NCBI GenBank assembly: GCA_037043235.1
Contig: JAWRVZ010000038.1
Span: 4,676,001 to 4,740,000, forward strand
From: Rhodeus uyekii
Lineage: Eukaryota; Chordata; Actinopteri; Cypriniformes; Acheilognathidae
Reading direction: 5' to 3'
DNA: 64,000 nucleotides
Shown: positions 1-13,610 of the stretch, piece by piece
How positions within the stretch are numbered: the first letter of the stretch is position 1
Layout: each line of letters begins with the position of its first letter
Made by a program: the position numbers and the translations under genes
The notes under the pieces: generated by a model
Told to the model about the DNA's origin: nothing
Databases searched by the model: none
Seen by the model: the letters and a program-made list of their open reading frames with translations, nothing else

Positions 1-1501
1 AAACCTACTTTTTCGAACTCCTCCTAGACCGTTTTTCCGATTTCAACGAAAATTGAACCACATCATCTCCAGACCATGTGGACAAAAAGTTATCCAAAGA
101 AAGTTGATATGTCAAACCGTTTACGAATAACTCGCGAAAGAATCCGACGTAATGGTCGCAAAAATGAAATTGATGCTTTATCTCCGCAACACATTAGCGT
201 TTTCTGACCAAACTAGGTGTGTGTTATGTCAATCATGATCTGAGGCTACCTGCAGAGTTTTGGCGCTGTGCCCCCTAGTGGTCAGGAGATATGAAAAAGT
301 TAAATATTTGCTTATAACTTCTGAACGCTTTGGCCAAAAATAATAAAACTGGTCTCTTTAGATTCAGTGCATCATGCCGAGTCGTGCGATACCAAATTTT
401 CCCATATCGGCCATTTTGAGCGTCGGCCATTTTGAATATTGTCATAAATTGCTATATTTAACAAAGATATTGGCGTATCGTTACGAAACTCAATATGTGT
501 CTTCGGCACCTAACCTTGATACGACTCAAAAAGTTTCGAGGCAGCACCCCCTTGTGGTCAAAAATTATAACCAAATTTACAAATATGGTAATAACTTTTG
601 AGTGCGTTAACCTATGGTAAAACAAATTATCTTTATACGTTCCTTGGGTCAAACCAAGAACACAGATACCAAATTTGTCATAGTCGGCCAAACTTCTTGT
701 CCACCATGTTGTTTTTCTTTAAAAACCTACTTTTTCGAACTCCTCCCAGACCGTTTGTCCAATTTTCACCAAAATGAAACCACATCATCTCCAGACCATC
801 ATGACAAAAAGTTATCCAAAGAAAGTTGATATGTCAAACCGTTTACGAATAACTCGCGAAAGAATCCGACGTAATGGTCGCAAAAATGAAATTGAGGCTT
901 TATCTCCGCAACGCATTAGTGTTTTCTGACCAAACTAGGTGTGTGTTATGTCAATCATGGTCTGAGGCTACCTGCAGAGTTTTGGCGTTCTGCCCCCTAG
1001 TGGTCAGGAGATATAAAAAAACTGACATTTTTGATTATAACTCCTGAACGCTTTGTCTAAAAATCATGAAACTGCTGTCTTTAGATCCAGTGGGTCATGC
1101 AGAGTCCTGTGATACCAAATTTTCCCATATCGGCCATTTTGAGCGTCTGCCATTTCGATTTTTCTTATAAGATGCTATGTTTAACAAACACATGACTTTA
1201 GTGCTCTGTCAGCAATGGTTTACCCAATTGAAAGCAAACTTTGCATGTGTCAATGTCACCACACTCTCAATGTACCACATGAATTGACACTACAATTTGG
1301 TTTCAGTGCTGCCTGTTGGTTGAATGTGATAAACCATTAAATCGAATTACTAAAGACCGTATTGTTGATTTTTCAGCCATTTAGACTTAAGTCATATTGA
1401 AATGTCTTTAGATTCCTACTGCCGTTGGTCTGATGATGCCAGCCATGTCGGCATGACATTTAATGCCCTCCTTGTGCTTGGCCCCGTGATGGCTGCTAGT
1501 T
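1..1501. repeat. Array unit 1 (left-truncated)
   Basis: Partial unit with two modules, at 1 and about 720. It looks nearly identical to the corresponding stretch at about 8709-10200, which suggests recent copying within the array. Its terminus is slightly degraded: GGCTGCTAGTTAGG in place of the GGCTGCTAGCAGC palindrome. Confidence 0.85.
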
Positions 1502-1560
1502 AGGGGCCAAGCACCGAAGGTGCGGAGGCACCTATTGTTTTTGTTCCGGTTCTTATTATT
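1502..1560. repeat. 59-bp junction block (single)
   Basis: Starts AGGGGCCAAGCACCGAAGGT and ends in TTCCGGTTCTTATTATT. It contains GCACCGAAGGTGC, a perfect 5-bp stem with a GAA loop. It sits exactly at a unit boundary. Confidence 0.85.
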
Positions 1561-3396
1561 CTTCCGCTTCTTCCGCTTCCGCCATGGGAGTCTATGGCAG
1601 GCCATAGAACCGTTTGCGGGAAAATGATCAAATTTGGCACACTGATAGCAGACAAGCCAATCATTGACCATAGCAAATTTGAAGTCTCTAACTCAATGTC
1701 TCTAGCGCCACCAACTGTCCAAAGTTGCACTCACGTTTACGTAAATAACTCTTGAACCGTATGTCCTAGAAACAAAATTCTTATGTCCACTGATTCCTTG
1801 GCTCAAGACGATTCGATTGCACCCTATGACGTCATTTTCCGTCATAAAAATTTTCCCGCTATTTTGAATTTTATGAAAAACCTACTTTTTCGAACTCCTC
1901 CTAGGCCGTTTGTCCGATTTTCACGAAAATTGAATCACATCATCTCCAGACCATGCGGACAAAAAGTTATTAAAAGAAAGTTGATTTGTCAAACCGTTTA
2001 CGAATGACTTGCGAAAGAGTTCAACAAAATGGCCGCAGAAATGAAAGCGAGGCTTTATCTCCGCAACGCATTAGCGTATTCTGACCAAACTTGGTGTGTG
2101 TTACGACAGTCATGATCTGAGGCAATGTGCAGAGTTTTGGTGCAGCGCCTCCTAGTGGTCTGGAGATATGAAAAAGTGAAATATTTGCTTATAACTTCTG
2201 AACGCTTTGACCAAAAATCATAAAACTGGTCTCGTTAGATTCAGTGCATCATGCCGAGTCGTGCGATACCAAATTTTCCCATATCGGCCATTTTGAGCGT
2301 CGGCCATTTTGAATTTTGTCATAAATTGCTATATTTAACAAACACATTGGCGTATCGTTACGAAACTCGAGATGTATCTTCGGCACCAGGGCCTGATACA
2401 AAACAAAAAGTTTCGAGGCAGCGCCACCTTGTGGTCAAAAGTTATAAACAAATTTACAAAAATGCTAATAACTTTTGAATACGTTAATCTATGGTAAAAT
2501 AAGTTGTCTTTATACGTTCCTTGGGTCAAACCGAGAACACATATACCAAATTTGTAATAGTCGGCCAAACTTCCTGTCCGCCATGTTGTTTTTCTTTAAA
2601 AACCTACTTTTTCGAACTCCTCCCACACCGTTTGTCCAATTTTCACCAAAATTGAATCATAACATCTTCAGACCATGCTGACAAAAAGTTATTAAAATAA
2701 AGTTGATTCGTCAAACAGGTTTCGATAAAATTGCGAACGAATTTGACCAAATGGCCACCAAATAAAGCGAGGCTATATCTCCGCAACGCATTAGCGTATT
2801 CTTACCAAACTTTCTGTGTGTCATGTCAATCATGGTCTGAGGCTACCTGCAGAGTTTTGGCGCTCTGCCCCCTAGTGGTCAGGAGATATGAAAAACTGAC
2901 ATTTTTGATTATAACTCCTGAATGCTTTGTCCAAAAATCATGAAACTGCTGTCTTTAGATTCAGTGCATCATGCAGAGTCCTGCGATACCAAATTTTCCC
3001 ATATCGGCCATTTTCAGCGTCGGCTATTTAGAATTTTGTCATGAAATGCTTTGCTTAAACACATGACTTTAAAGCTGTATGTCAGCAATGCTTTACCCTA
3101 TTGTCAGCAATGCTTTACCCTATTGACACCAAACTTTGCATGTGTCACCTCACTCTGGATATACCACATAAATTTGACACATCAATTTGGTTACAGCGCT
3201 GCCTTTTGGTCGAACGTGATAAACCGTTAAATCGAATTACTAAAGACCTTGTTGATGATTTTTCAGCCATTTAGACTGAAGTCATATTGAAATGTCTTTA
3301 GATGCTTTCTGCCGTTGGTCTGATGCTGCCAGCCATGTCGGCATAACATTTAATGCCCTCCTTATGCTTGGCCCCGTCATGGCTGCTTGCAGCTAT
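1502..3396. repeat. Array unit 2 (long, ~1.9 kb)
   Basis: Long unit starting with one copy of the 59-bp junction block, followed by modules at about 1876 and 2598. A local duplication of a ~25-bp stretch (TCAGCAATGCTTTACCCTAT, near 3090 and 3107) is private to this unit. Confidence 0.85.
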
Positions 3397-4499
3397 ATTT
3401 ATTATTATTATTCTTCTTCTGCCATTGAAGTCTATGACAGCCCATAGAACCGTAAGCGGGAAAATGAAAAAAAGTTGGCACACTCATAAAGGAGAGTCCA
3501 ATCATTGACCATAGCAAAATTGAAGTCTCTAACTCAATCTCTATAGCGCCACCAACCGTCCAAAGTTGCACTCACGTTTACGTAAATAACTTTTGAACCG
3601 TATGTCCTAGAAACAAAATTCTTTTGTCCACTGATTCCTTGGCTCAAGACGATTCGATTGCACCCTATGACGTCATTTTCCGTCATGAAAATTTTCCCGC
3701 CATTTTGAATTTTATGAAAAACCTACTTTGTCGAACTCCTCCTAGGCCGTTCGTCCGATCTTCACGAAAATTGAACCACATCATCTCCCGACAATGTGGA
3801 CAAAACGATATATAAAGAAAGTTGATTCGACAAACCGTTTACGAATAACTCGCGAAAGAATCCGAGGTAAAAGTCGCCAAATTGAAACTGAGGCTTTATC
3901 TCCGCAATGCATTAGTCTTTTCTGACCAAACTAGGTGTGTGTTATGTCAATCATGGTCTGAGGCTACCTGCAGAGTTTTGGCGCTCTGCCCCCTAGTGGT
4001 CAGGAGTTATGAAAAACTGACTTTTTTGCTTATAACTTCTGAACCCTTTGGCCAAAAAACATGAAACTGGTCTCTTTAGATCCAGTGGGTCATGCCGAGT
4101 CCTGTGATACCAAATATTCCCATATCGGCCATTTTGAGCGTCTGCCATTTCGATTTTTCTTATAAGATGCTAAGTTTAACAAACACATGACTTTAGTGCT
4201 CTGTCAGCAATGGTTTACCCAATTGAAAGCAAACTTTGCATGTGTCAGTCACCACACTCTCAATGTACCACATGAATTGACACTACAATTTGGTTACAGC
4301 GCTGCCTGTTGGTTGAATGTGATAAACCATTAAATCGAAATACTAAAGACCGTATTGTTGATTTTTCAGCCATTTAGACTTAAGTCATATTGAAATGTCT
4401 TTAGATTCTTACTGCCGTTGGTCTGATGATGCAAGCCATGTCGGCATAACATGTAATGCCCTCCTTGCGCTTGGCCCCGTGATGGCTGCTAGCAGCTAT
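3397..4499. repeat. Array unit 3 (short, ~1.10 kb)
   Basis: Short unit with a single module at about 3718 and no 59-bp block. It carries a private GACAAAACGATATATAAAG variant that is shared only with the short units at 13611 and 14713, so short units form their own subfamily. Confidence 0.85.
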
Positions 4500-6331
4500 A
4501 TTTATTATTATTATTCTTCTTCTGCCATTGAAGTCTATGACAGCCCATAGAACCGTAAGCGGGAAAATGAAAAAAAGTTGGCACACTCATAAAGGAGAGT
4601 CCAATCATTGACCATAGCAAAATTGAAGTCTCTAACTCAATCTCTCTAGCGCCACCAACTGTCCAAAGTTGCACTCACGTTTACGTAAATAACTTTTGCA
4701 CCGTATGACCTAGAAACAAAATTCTTATGTCCACTGATTCCTTGGCTCAAGACGATTCGATTGCACCCTATGACGTCATTTTCCGTCATGAAATTTTTCC
4801 CGCCATTTTGAATTTTATGAAAAACCTACTTTGTCGAACTCCTCCTAGGCCGTTTTTCCGATTTCAACGAAAATTGAACCACATCATCTCCAGACCATGT
4901 GGACAAAAAGTTATCCAAAGAAAGTTGATATGTCAAACAGTTTACGAATAACTCGCGAAAGAATCCGACGTAATGGTCGCAAAAATGAAATTGAGGCTTT
5001 ATCTCCGCAACGCATTAGCGTTTTCTGACCAAACTAGGTGTGTGTTATGTCAATCATGATCTGAGGCTACCTGCAGAGTTTTGGCGCTGTGCCCCCTAGT
5101 GGTCAGGAGATATGAAAAAGTTAAATATTTGCTTATAACTTCTGAACGCTTTGGCCAAAAATAATAAAACTGGTCTCTTTAGATTCAGTGCATCATGCCG
5201 AGTCGTGCGATACCAAATTTTCCCATATCGGCCATTTTGAGCGTCGGCCATTTTGAATATTGTCATAAATTGCTATATTTAACAAAGATATTGGCGTATC
5301 GTTACGAAACTCAATATGTGTCTTCGGCACCTAACCTTGATACGACTCAAAAAGTTTTGAGGCAGCACCCCCTTGTGGTCAAAAATTTTAACCAAATTTA
5401 CAAATATGCTAATAACTTTTAAGTGCGTTAACCTATGGTAAAACAAATTATCTTTATACGTTCCTTGGGTCAAACCAAGAACATAGATACCAAATTTGTC
5501 ATAGTCGGCCAAACTTCTTGTCCACCATGTTGTTTTTCTTTAAAAACCTACTTTTTCGAACTCCTCCCAGACCGTTTGTCCAATTTTCACCAAAATTAAA
5601 CCACATCATCTCCAGACCATCATGACAAAAAGTTATCCAAAGAAAGTTGATATGTCAAACCGTTTACGAATAACTCGCGAAAGAATCCGACGTAATGGTC
5701 GCAAAAATGAAATTGAGGCTTTATCTCCGCAACGCATTAGTGTTTTCTGACCAAACTAGGTGTGTGTTATGTCAATCATGATCTGAGGCTACCTGCCGAG
5801 GTTTGGCGCTCTGCCCCCTAGTGGTCAGGAGATATTAAAAAACTGACATTTTTGATTATAACTCCTGAACGCTTTGTCTAAAAATCATGAAACTGCTGTC
5901 TTTAGATCCAGTGGGTCATGCCGAGCCCTGTGATACCAAATTTTCCCATATCGGCCATTTTGAGCGTCTGCCATTTCGATTTTTCTTATAAGATGCTATG
6001 TTTAACAAACACATGACTTTAGTGCTCTGTCAGCAATGGTTTACCCAATTGAAAGCAAACTTTGCATGTGTCAATGTCACCACACTCTCAATGTACCACA
6101 TGAATTGACACTACAATTTGGTTACAGCGCTGCCTGTTGGTTGAACGTGATAAACCATTAAATCGAATTACTAAAGACCGTGTTGTTGATTTTTCAGCCA
6201 TTTAGACTTAAGTCATATTGAAGTGTCTTTAGATTCTTACTGCCGTTGGTCTGATGATGCCAGCCATGTCGGCATGACATTTAATGCCCTCCTTGCGCTT
6301 GGCCCCGTGATGGCTGCTAGCAGCTATATTT
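4500..6331. repeat. Array unit 4 (long, ~1.83 kb)
   Basis: Long unit with modules at about 4821 and 5545. Its head resembles the short subfamily while its second half resembles unit 1, consistent with unequal exchange between unit types. Confidence 0.85.
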
Positions 6332-6449
6332 AGGGGCCAAGCACCGAAGGTGCGGAGGCACCTATTGTTTTTGTTCCGGTTCTTATTATTAGGGGCCAAG
6401 CACCGAAGGTGCGAAGGCACCTATTGTTTCTGTTCCGGTTCTTATTATT
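6332..6449. repeat. 59-bp junction block (tandem pair)
   Basis: Two consecutive copies, 6332-6390 and 6391-6449, differing at two sites (GCGGAGG/GCGAAGG; TTTTTG/TTTCTG). GGGGCCAAGC at 6333-6342 is the perfect inverse of GCTTGGCCCC at 6297-6306, so together they could form a 10-bp stem around the GCTGCTAGCAGC palindrome. Confidence 0.87.
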
Positions 6450-8276
6450 ATTCTTCATCTTCTTCTTCCGCCATGAAAGTCTATGGCAGCCCATAGAACC
6501 GTATGCGGGAAAATGATGAAAGTTGGCACACTCATTAAAGACAGTCCAATCATTGACCATAACAAATTTGAAGTCTCTAACTCAATATCTCTAGCGCCAC
6601 CAACTGTCCAAAGTTGAACTAACATTTATGCTAATAACTTTTGAACCGTATGACCTAGAAACAAAATTCTTATGTCCACTGATTCCTTGGCTCAAGACGA
6701 TTCGATTGCACCCTATGACGTCATTTTCCGTCATGAAATTTTTCCCGCCATTTTGAATTTTATGAAAAACCTACTTTTTCGAACTCCTCCTAGACCGTTT
6801 TTCCGATTTCAACGAAAATTGAACCACATCATCTCCAGACAATGTGGACAAAAAGTTATCCAAAGAAAGTTGATATGTCAAACCGTTTACGAATAACTCG
6901 CGAAAGAATCCGACGTAATGATCGCAAAAATGAACTTGAGGCTCTATCTCCACAACGCATTAGCGTTTTCTGACCAAACTCGGTGTGTGTTATGTCAATC
7001 ATGGTCTGAGGCTACCTGCAGAGTTTTGGCGCTGTGCCCCCTAGTGGTCAGGAGATATGAAAAAGTGACATTTTTCCTTACAACACCTGAACGCTTTGTC
7101 CAAAAATCATAAAACTGGTCTCGTTAGATTCAGTGCATCATGCCGAGTCGTGCGATACCAAATTTTCCCATATCGGCCATTTAGAGCGTCGGCCATTTTT
7201 AATATTGTCATAAATTGCTATATTTAACAAATGGATTGGCGTATCGTTACGAAACTCAATATGTGTCTTCGGCAAATAACCTTGATACGGCACAAAAAGT
7301 TTGGGGGCAGCGCCACCTTGTGGTCAAAAGTTATAACCAAATTTACAAATATGCTAATAACTTTTGATGACGTTAACCTATGGTAAAACAAATGGTCTTA
7401 ATGTGTTCATTGGGTCAAGCCGAGACCATAGATACCAAATATGTCATATTCGGCCAAACCTCCGATTTGCCATGTTATTTTTCTTTAAAAACCTACTTTT
7501 TCGAACTCCTCCCAGACCGTTTGTCCAATTTTCACCAAAATTGATCCACATCATCTCCAGACCATCATGATAAAAAGTTATCCAAAGAAAGTTGATATGT
7601 CAAACCGTTTACGAATAACTCGCGAAAGAATCCAACGTAATGGTTGCAAAAATGAAATTGAGGCTTTATCTCCTCAACGCATTAGCGTTTTCTGACCAAA
7701 CTAGGTGTGTGTTATGTCAATCATGGTCTGAGGCTACCTGCAGAGTTTTGGCGCTCTGCCCCCTAGTGGTCAGGAGATATTAAAAAACTGACTTTTTTGA
7801 TTATAACTCCTGAACCCTTTGGCCAAAAATCATGAAACTGGTCTCTTTAGATCCAGTGGGTCATGCCGAGTCCTGTGATACCAAATTTTCCCATATCGGC
7901 CATTTTGAGCGTCTGCCATTTCGATTTTTCTTATAAGATTCTTTGTTTAACAAACACATGACTTTAGTGGTCTGTCAGCAATGGTTTACCCAATTGAAAG
8001 CAAACTTTGCATGTGTCAATGTCACCACACTCTCAATGTACCACATGAATTGACACTACAATGTGGTTACAGCGCTGCCTGTTGGTTGAATGTGATAAAC
8101 CATTAAATCGAATTACTAAAGACCGTATTGTTGATTTTTCAGCCATTTAGACTTAAGTCATATTGAAATGTCTTTAGATTCTTACTGCCATTGGTCTGAT
8201 GATGCCAGCCATGTCGGCATGACATTTAATGCCCTCCTTGCGCTTGGCCCCGTGATGGCTGCTAGCAGCTATATTT
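6332..8276. repeat. Array unit 5 (long, ~1.94 kb)
   Basis: Long unit beginning with two tandem 59-bp junction blocks, with modules at about 6767 and 7489. Its first ~600 bp appear identical by eye to unit 6, apart from the block spacer length. Confidence 0.85.
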
Positions 8277-8391
8277 AGGGGCCAAGCACCGAAGGTGCGG
8301 AGGCACCTATTGTTTCTGTTCCGGTTCTTATTAGGGGCCAAGCACCGAAGGTGCGAAGGCACCTATTGTTTCTGTTCCGGTTCTTATTATT
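8277..8391. repeat. 59-bp junction block (tandem pair)
   Basis: Two consecutive copies, 8277-8332 (one ATT shorter) and 8333-8391, with the same upstream inverted partner GCTTGGCCCC as in unit 5. Confidence 0.86.
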
Positions 8392-10212
8392 ATTCTTCAT
8401 CTTCTTCTTCCGCCATGAAAGTCTATGGCAGCCCATAGAACCGTATGCGGGAAAATGATGAAAGTTGGCACACTCATTAAAGACAGTCCAATCATTGACC
8501 ATAACAAATTTGAAGTCTCTAACTCAATATCTCTAGCGCCACCAACTGTCCAAAGTTGAACTAACATTTATGCTAATAACTTTTGAACCGTATGACCTAG
8601 AAACAAAATTCTTATGTCCACTGATTCCTTGGCTCAAGACGATTCGATTGCACCCTATGACGTCATTTTCCGTCATGAAATTTTTCCCGCCATTTTGAAT
8701 TTTATGAAAAACCTACTTTTTCGAACTCCTCCTAGACCGTTTTTCCGATTTCAACGAAAATTGAACCACATCATCTCCAGACAATGTGGACAAAAAGTTA
8801 TCCAAAGAAAGTTGATATGTCAAACCGTTTACGAATAACTCGCGAAAGAATCCGACGTAATGGTCGCAAAAATGAAATTGAGGCTTTATCTCCGCAACGC
8901 ATTAGCGTTTTCTGACCAAACTAGGTGTGTGTTATGTCAATCATGATCTGAGGCTACCTGCAGAGTTTTGGCGCTGTGCCCCCTAGTGGTCAGGAGATAT
9001 GAAAAAGTTAAATATTTGCTTATAACTTCTGAACGCTTTGGCCAAAAATAATAAAACTGGTCTCTTTAGATTCAGTGCATCATGCCGAGTCGTGCGATAC
9101 CAAATTTTCCCATATCGGCCATTTTGAGCGTCGGCCATTTTGAATATTGTCATAAATTGCTATATTTAACAAAGATATTGGCGTATCGTTACGAAACTCA
9201 ATATGTGTCTTCGGCACCTAACCTTGATACGACTCAAAAAGTTTCGAGGCAGCACCCCCCTTGTGGTCAAAAATTATAACCAAATTTACAAATATGGTAA
9301 TAACTTTTGAGCGTGTTAACCTATGGTAAAACAAATTATCTTTATACGTTCCTTGGGTCAAACCAAGAACACAGATACCAAATTTGTCATAGTCGGCCAA
9401 ACTTCTTGTCCACCATGTTGTTTTTCTTTAAAAACCTACTTTTTCGAACTCCTCCCAGACCGTTTGTCCAATTTTCACCAAAATTAAACCACATCATCTC
9501 CAGACCATCATGACAAAAAGTTATCCAAAGAAAGTTGATATGTCAAACCGTTTACGAATAACTCGCGAAAGAATCCGACGTAATGGTCGCAAAAATGAAA
9601 TTGAGGCTTTATCTCCGCAACGCATTAGTGTTTTCTGACCAAACTAGGTGTGTGTTATGTCAATCATGGTCTGAGGCTACCTGCAGAGTTTTGGCGTTCT
9701 GCCCCCTAGTGGTCAGGAGATATAAAAAAACTGACATTTTTGATTATAACTCCTGAACGCTTTGTCTAAAAATCATGAAACTGCTGTCTTTAGATCCAGT
9801 GGGTCATGCCGAGTCCTGTGATACCAAATTTTCCCATATCGGCCATTTTGAGCGTCTGCCATTTCGATTTTTCTTATAAGATGCTATGTTTAACAAACAC
9901 ATGACTTTAGTGCTCTGTCAGCAATGGTTTACCCAATTGAAAGCAAACTTTGCATGTGTCAATGTCACCACACTCTCAATGTACCACATGAATTGACACT
10001 ACAATTTGGTTTCAGTGCTGCCTGTTGGTTGAATGTGATAAACCATTAAATCGAATTACTAAAGACCGTATTGTTGATTTTTCAGCCATTTAGACTTAAG
10101 TCATATTGAATATCTTTAGATTCCTACTGCCGTTGGTCTGATGATGCCAGCCATGTCGGCATGACATTTAATGCCCTCCTTGTGCTTGGCCCCGTGATGG
10201 CTGCTAGCAGCT
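8277..10212. repeat. Array unit 6 (long, ~1.94 kb)
   Basis: Long unit beginning with two junction blocks, the first one ATT triplet shorter than in unit 5. Modules lie at about 8709 and 9430. The start is near-identical to unit 5, so these two are probably the most recent duplicates in view. Confidence 0.85.
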
Positions 10213-12046
10213 ATATTTATTATTATTCTTTTTCTTGTGCCATGGGAGTCTATGGCAGCCCATAGAACCGTAAACGGGAAAATGAAAAAAATTTGGCACA
10301 CTCATAAAGGACAGTCCAATCATTGACCATAGCAAAATTGAAGTCTCTAACTCAATCTCTATAGCGCCACCAACTGTCCAAAGTTGCACTCACGTTTACG
10401 TAAATAACTTTTGAACCGTATGTCCTAGAAACAAAATTCTTTTGTCAACTGATTCCTTGGCTCAAGACGATTCGATTGCACCCTATGACGTCATTTTCCG
10501 TCATGAATATTTTCCCGCCATTTTGAATTTTATGAAAAACCTACTTTTTCGAACTCCTCCTAGGCCGTTTGTCCGATTTTCACGAAAATTGAACCACATC
10601 ATCTCCAGACCATGGTGACAAAAAGTTATCCAAAGAAAGTTGAAATGTCAAACCGTTTATGAATAACTCACGAAAGAATCCGACGTAATGATCGCAAAAA
10701 TGAACTTGAGGCTCTATCTCCACAACGCATTAGCGTTTTCTGACCAAACTCGGTGTGTGTTATGTCAATCATGGTCTGAGGCTACCTGCAGAGTTTTGGC
10801 GCTGTGCCCCCTAGTGGTCAGGAGATATGAAAAAGTGACATTTTTCCTTACAACTCCTGAACGCTTTGTCCAAAAATCATAAAACTGGTCTTGTTAGATT
10901 CAGTGCATCATGCCGAGTCGTGCGATACCAAATTTTCCCATATCGGCCATTTAGAGCGTCGGCCATTTTGAATATTGTCATAAATAGCTATATTTAACAA
11001 ATGGATTGGCGTATTGTTACGAAACTCAATATGTGTCTTTGGCACCTAACCTTGATACGACTCAAAAAGTTTCGAGGCAGCGCCACCTTGTGGTCAACAG
11101 GTAAAACCAAATTTTCAAATATGCTAATAACTTTTGAGTACGTTAACCTATGGTAAAACAAATTATCTTTATACGTTCCTTGGGTCAAACCGAGAACACA
11201 GATACCAAATTTGTCATAGTCGGCCAAACTTCGTGTCCACCATGTTGTTTTTCTTTAAAAACCTACTTTTTCGAACTCCTCCCAGACCGTTTGTCCAATT
11301 TTCACCAAAATTAAACCACATCATCTCCAGACCATCATGACAAAAAGTTATCTAAAGAAAGTTGATTCGCCAAACCGTTTACGAATAACTCGCGAAAGAA
11401 TTCGACACAATGGCCATAGAATTGAAAGCGAGGCTATATCTCCTTAACTCATTAGCGTATTCTGAACAAAATAGGTGTGCGTTATGTCAATCATGGTCTG
11501 AGGCTACATGCAGAGTTTTGGCGCTCTGCCCCCTAGTGGTCAGGAGATATTAAAAAACTGACATTTTTGATTATAACTCCTGAACGCTTTGTCTAAAAAT
11601 CATGAAACTGCTGTCTTTAGATCCAGTGGGTCATGCCGAGTCCTGTGATACCAAATATTCCCATATCGGCCATTTTGAGCGTCTGCCATTTCGATTTTTC
11701 TTATAAGATGCTATGTTTAACAAACACATGACTTTAGTGCTCTGTCAGCAATGGTTTACCCAATTGAAAGCAAACTTTGCATGTGTCAATGTCACCACAC
11801 TCTCAATGTACCACATGAATTGACACTACAATTTGGTTACAGCGCTGCCTGTTGGTTGAATGTGATAAACCAATAAATCGAATTATTAAAGACCGTATTG
11901 TTGATTTTTCGGCCATTTAGACTTAAGTCATATTGAAATGTCTTTAGATTCTTACTGCCGTTGGTCTGATGCTGCCAGCCATGTCGGCATGACATAAGAT
12001 GCCCTCCTTGCGCTTGGCCCCGTGATGGCTGCTAGCAGCTATATTT
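10213..12046. repeat. Array unit 7 (long, ~1.83 kb)
   Basis: Long unit without a junction block; modules at about 10550 and 11259. The second module carries several private changes (for example TCTCCTTAACTCATTAGCG near 11448). Confidence 0.85.
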
Positions 12047-12097
12047 AGGGGCCAAGCACCGAAGGTGCGGAGGCACCTATTGTTTTTGTTCCGGTTC

Positions 12098-12105
<8 letters not shown>
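12047..12105. repeat. 59-bp junction block (single)
   Basis: One copy at the start of the diverged unit, followed by an expanded ATT run to about 12129. Confidence 0.84.
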
Positions 12106-12130
<25 letters not shown>

Positions 12131-13610
12131 TTCTTCCACCCAGAAGTCAATGGCAGCCCATAGAACCGTAAGTGGGAAAATGATGAAATTTGGCACACAC
12201 ATAGAGGACAGTCCAATCATTGACCACACCAATTTTGGAGTCTCTACTTCAATCCCTCTAGCGCCACCAACTGTCCAAAGTTACACTTACATTTATGCTA
12301 ATAACTCTTAAACCATAAGGGCTAGAAACAAAATTCCTTTGTCCACTGATTCCTTGGCTCATGCTGATTCGATTGGACCCTATGACGTCATTTCCTTTAT
12401 GATAATTTGTCCGCCATTTTGAATTTTATGAAAAACCAACTTTTTCAAACTCCTCCTAGGCCGTTTGTCTGATTCTCACAAAAATTGAACCACATCATCT
12501 CCTGACTATGTAGACAAAAAGTTATGAGAATCAAGTTGATTGGTCATTCCGTTTTTGATAAACTTGCAAAAGAGTTCGACAAATTTGCCGCAAAAATGAA
12601 CTTGAGGCTATATCTCCGCAACGTATTTGCGTATTCAGACCAAAATTGGTGTGTGTCATAGTAGTCATAATCTGAGGCTACCTGCAGAGTTTTGGCGCAC
12701 TGCCCCCTAGTGGTCAGGAGATATAAAAAATTGACTTTTTTGCTCATAACTTCTGAACACTTTGCTCAAAAATCATAAAACTGCTCTCTTTAGATTCAGG
12801 GCATCATGCTGAGTTGTGCGATACCAAATTTTCTCATATCGGCCATTTTGGGCGTCGGCCATATTGAATTTTGTCCTAAAATGCTATATTTAACAAACGC
12901 ATTGGCGAATCATTACGAAACTCAATATGAGTCTTTGGGACCTTGATGTGACACTACGCAAAAAGTTTCGGAGCAGCGCCACCTTGTGGTCAAAAGTTAT
13001 AACACAATTTACAAAAATGCGAATAACTTTTGATTACATTAAGCTATTTTAAAACAAATGATCTTAATATGTTCCTTGGGTCAAGCCGAGAACACAGATA
13101 CCAAATTTGAAATAGTTTGCCTAAATTTCAAGTCCGCCATGTTGTTTTATTAAAAAACCTACTTTTTCAAACTCCTCCCAGACCGTTTGTCCGATTTTCA
13201 CCAAAATTGAATCGTATCATCTTCAGACTGAGTTGACAAAAAGTTATGGATTTCGTGTCGATAGACAAAACCGTTTTCGTATACCGAAATTACAAATTTG
13301 AGGTAGTGATGACAAAATGACTTTAATGCTCTATGTCAGTAAAGTTTTGTCCAAATAACACCAAACTTTGCACATTTCATTGTGACATTACTCGGACCAC
13401 ATTCTAACAATTTGGACACAGCGCCATCTATTGGTCCAAAGCGATAAACTATTAAATCAAATTACAGTGTCTGTATTAATGATTTTTCAGCCATTTAGCC
13501 TAAAATCATATTAAAATGCATTTAGTTGTTGATTACTTCAATTGCTCTTATGCTGCCGGCCACGTCAATGCCCTGTTTGTGCTTGGCCCCGTCATTGCTG
13601 CTTGCAGCTA
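12047..13610. repeat. Array unit 8 (diverged, ~1.56 kb)
   Basis: Most diverged unit: one junction block plus a long ATT run, modules at about 12433 and 13156, and a shortened terminal segment. The order of landmarks is preserved, but substitutions are far denser than in its neighbours, so it is an older copy that escaped homogenisation. Confidence 0.85.

Noticed and set aside
458..691. 77-residue minus-strand frame repeated in the array (2335, 5279, 10994)
   Set aside because: Mirror frame of the same repeat, with frameshifts in sister units; no coding evidence.
1783..2007. Recurring ~74-residue open frame in most satellite units (also near 4727, 6672, 8614)
   Set aside because: No domain, start context or codon bias. 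Frames are truncated differently among copies, overlap equally long frames on the other strand, and follow from repeat homogenisation.
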